A DNA stretch of 5,949 nucleotides, taken from NCBI GenBank assembly GCA_045801465.1, contig JBJMSU010000003.1, positions 1 to 5,949 of the forward strand, read 5' to 3'. The DNA comes from DATFWC01 sp045801465 (GTDB taxonomy: Bacteria > Pseudomonadota > Alphaproteobacteria > Rhizobiales > Xanthobacteraceae). Below, piece after piece: positions 5,178 to 5,949 of this stretch. The position numbers were made by a program, and so were the translations under genes. A model generated the notes under the pieces. The model saw nothing but the letters and a program-made list of their open reading frames with translations, made no database searches and had not been told where the DNA came from. Position 1 is the first letter of the stretch. Each line of letters starts with the position of its first letter.

Positions 5178-5200
5178 CCATGCAAAGGCAAATTCCTGAG

Positions 5201-5949
5201 TCAATCGAAGAGGCTAGAGACCGATTCTTCAGCCGCCGTGCGCCCGATCGCCTCGCCGATCAGGGTGGCAATCGACAGCACCCGGATGTTGCGGGCGACC
5301 CGCACCGCCTCGGTCGGCTGGATCGAATCGGTGATGACGAGCTCGTCGAGGCGCGAGGCGGTCAGGCGGGCGACGGCGCCGCCGGACAGCACGCCGTGGC
5401 TGATATAGGCATAGACCGCGGTCGCTCCCTGCTCGAGCAGGGCGTCGGCGGCGTTGATCAAGGTGCCGCCGGAATCGACGATGTCGTCCACCAGAATGCA
5501 GGTGTAGCCCTCGACCTCGCCGATCACGTTCATGACCTCGGATTCGCCCGCCCGCTCGCGCCGCTTGTCGATGATGGCGAGCGGGGCATTGATGCGCTTG
5601 GCCAGGCCGCGCGCGCGCACCACGCCGCCGACGTCGGGGGAGACGACCATCAGGCGCGAGAGGTCGAAGCGCTCCTTGATGTCGCGCACCATCACCGGCG
5701 AGGCATAGAGGTTGTCGGTAGGGATATCGAAGAACCCCTGAATCTGGCCGGCGTGGAGATCGACCGTCATCACCCGATCGGCTCCCGCGCGCGTGATCAT
5801 GTTGGCGACGAGCTTCGCCGAGATCGGGGTGCGCGGGCCCGCTTTGCGGTCCTGGCGGGCGTAGCCGAAATACGGGATCACGGCGGTGATGCGCCGCGCC
5901 GAGGCGCGCCGCAGCGCATCGATGATGATGAGCAGCTCCATCAGGTGAT
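5201..5949 (-). CDS. prs: Ribose-phosphate pyrophosphokinase, N-terminus cut by window edge
   Basis: Cytoplasmic PRPP synthase, transferring pyrophosphate from ATP to ribose 5-phosphate and so feeding purine, pyrimidine, histidine, tryptophan and NAD synthesis. 248 residues plus a stop are visible; the family usually has about 315, so roughly the first 70 are missing. Visible residue 1 is the H of HLMELLIIIDALRRA; an ATG at 5941 is internal, not the start. Motifs in order (visible numbering): the ATP and flexible-loop region PYFGYARQDRKAGPRTP (25-41), DLHAGQIQGFFDIPTDNL (63-80), VSPDVGGVVRA (102-112), and the PRPP-binding loop VDDIVDSGGTL (153-163). The C-terminal SVSSLFD is typical of class I bacterial enzymes. 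No frameshift or missing key residue is seen. Confidence 0.97.
   Translation of the reverse strand, partial: HLMELLIIIDALRRASARRITAVIPYFGYARQDRKAGPRTPISAKLVANMITRAGADRVMTVDLHAGQIQGFFDIPTDNLYASPVMVRDIKERFDLSRLMVVSPDVGGVVRARGLAKRINAPLAIIDKRRERAGESEVMNVIGEVEGYTCILVDDIVDSGGTLINAADALLEQGATAVYAYISHGVLSGGAVARLTASRLDELVITDSIQPTEAVRVARNIRVLSIATLIGEAIGRTAAEESVSSLFD

Noticed and set aside
4965..5200. tRNA, small RNA or riboswitch in the prs/YbjN gap
   Set aside because: No cloverleaf, TTC loop or known aptamer motif was recognised; only a promoter, two boxes and a weak hairpin.

Overview
The window reads as chromosomal DNA from a high-GC alphaproteobacterium, most likely Hyphomicrobiales close to Bradyrhizobium, Rhodopseudomonas or Xanthobacteraceae. 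This rests on the gene order prs / YbjN-like / proC / TetR, the strongly GC-rich third codon positions, and the intergenic palindromes, which resemble repeats I remember from those genomes. No database search was possible, so the taxon is inferred.

Layout. All genes but one are on the minus strand. From right to left: the C-terminal three-quarters of ribose-phosphate pyrophosphokinase (prs, 5201-5949, runs off the right edge); a YbjN-domain protein (4464-4964) with its own plausible sigma70-type promoter; pyrroline-5-carboxylate reductase (proC, 3437-4291); and a TetR-type regulator (2579-3280) with a strong ribosome binding site. The single plus-strand gene (about 1881-2387) is a YhbS-like GNAT acetyltransferase, convergent with the TetR gene and divergent from lemA. 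lemA (1102-1665) is followed downstream by an HtpX-like M48 membrane metalloprotease (1-791, runs off the left edge). LemA and M48 proteases are a recurrent pair, inferred here to be one transcription unit.

The coding content is ordinary housekeeping and accessory metabolism. The unusual content lies between the genes. The 310 bases between lemA and the M48 gene are almost entirely nested palindromes: an outer element with 11-bp terminal inverted repeats (803-813 and 1087-1097) encloses two related units of about 75 bp. The stems of those units share the core GAAGTTC but differ at seven other positions, each compensated on the opposite arm. A second repeat type, built of 7-mers of the form GCGAATA arranged as an 81-base inverted repeat, separates proC from the TetR gene. 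A third, resembling rhizobial intergenic mosaic elements, separates the YbjN gene from proC. I see no phage, transposase, CRISPR array, tRNA or rRNA, and no clear new enzyme system. The best candidates for something under-described are the repeat-in-repeat RNA structure in the lemA/M48 transcript and a possible overlapping small ORF after the TetR gene.
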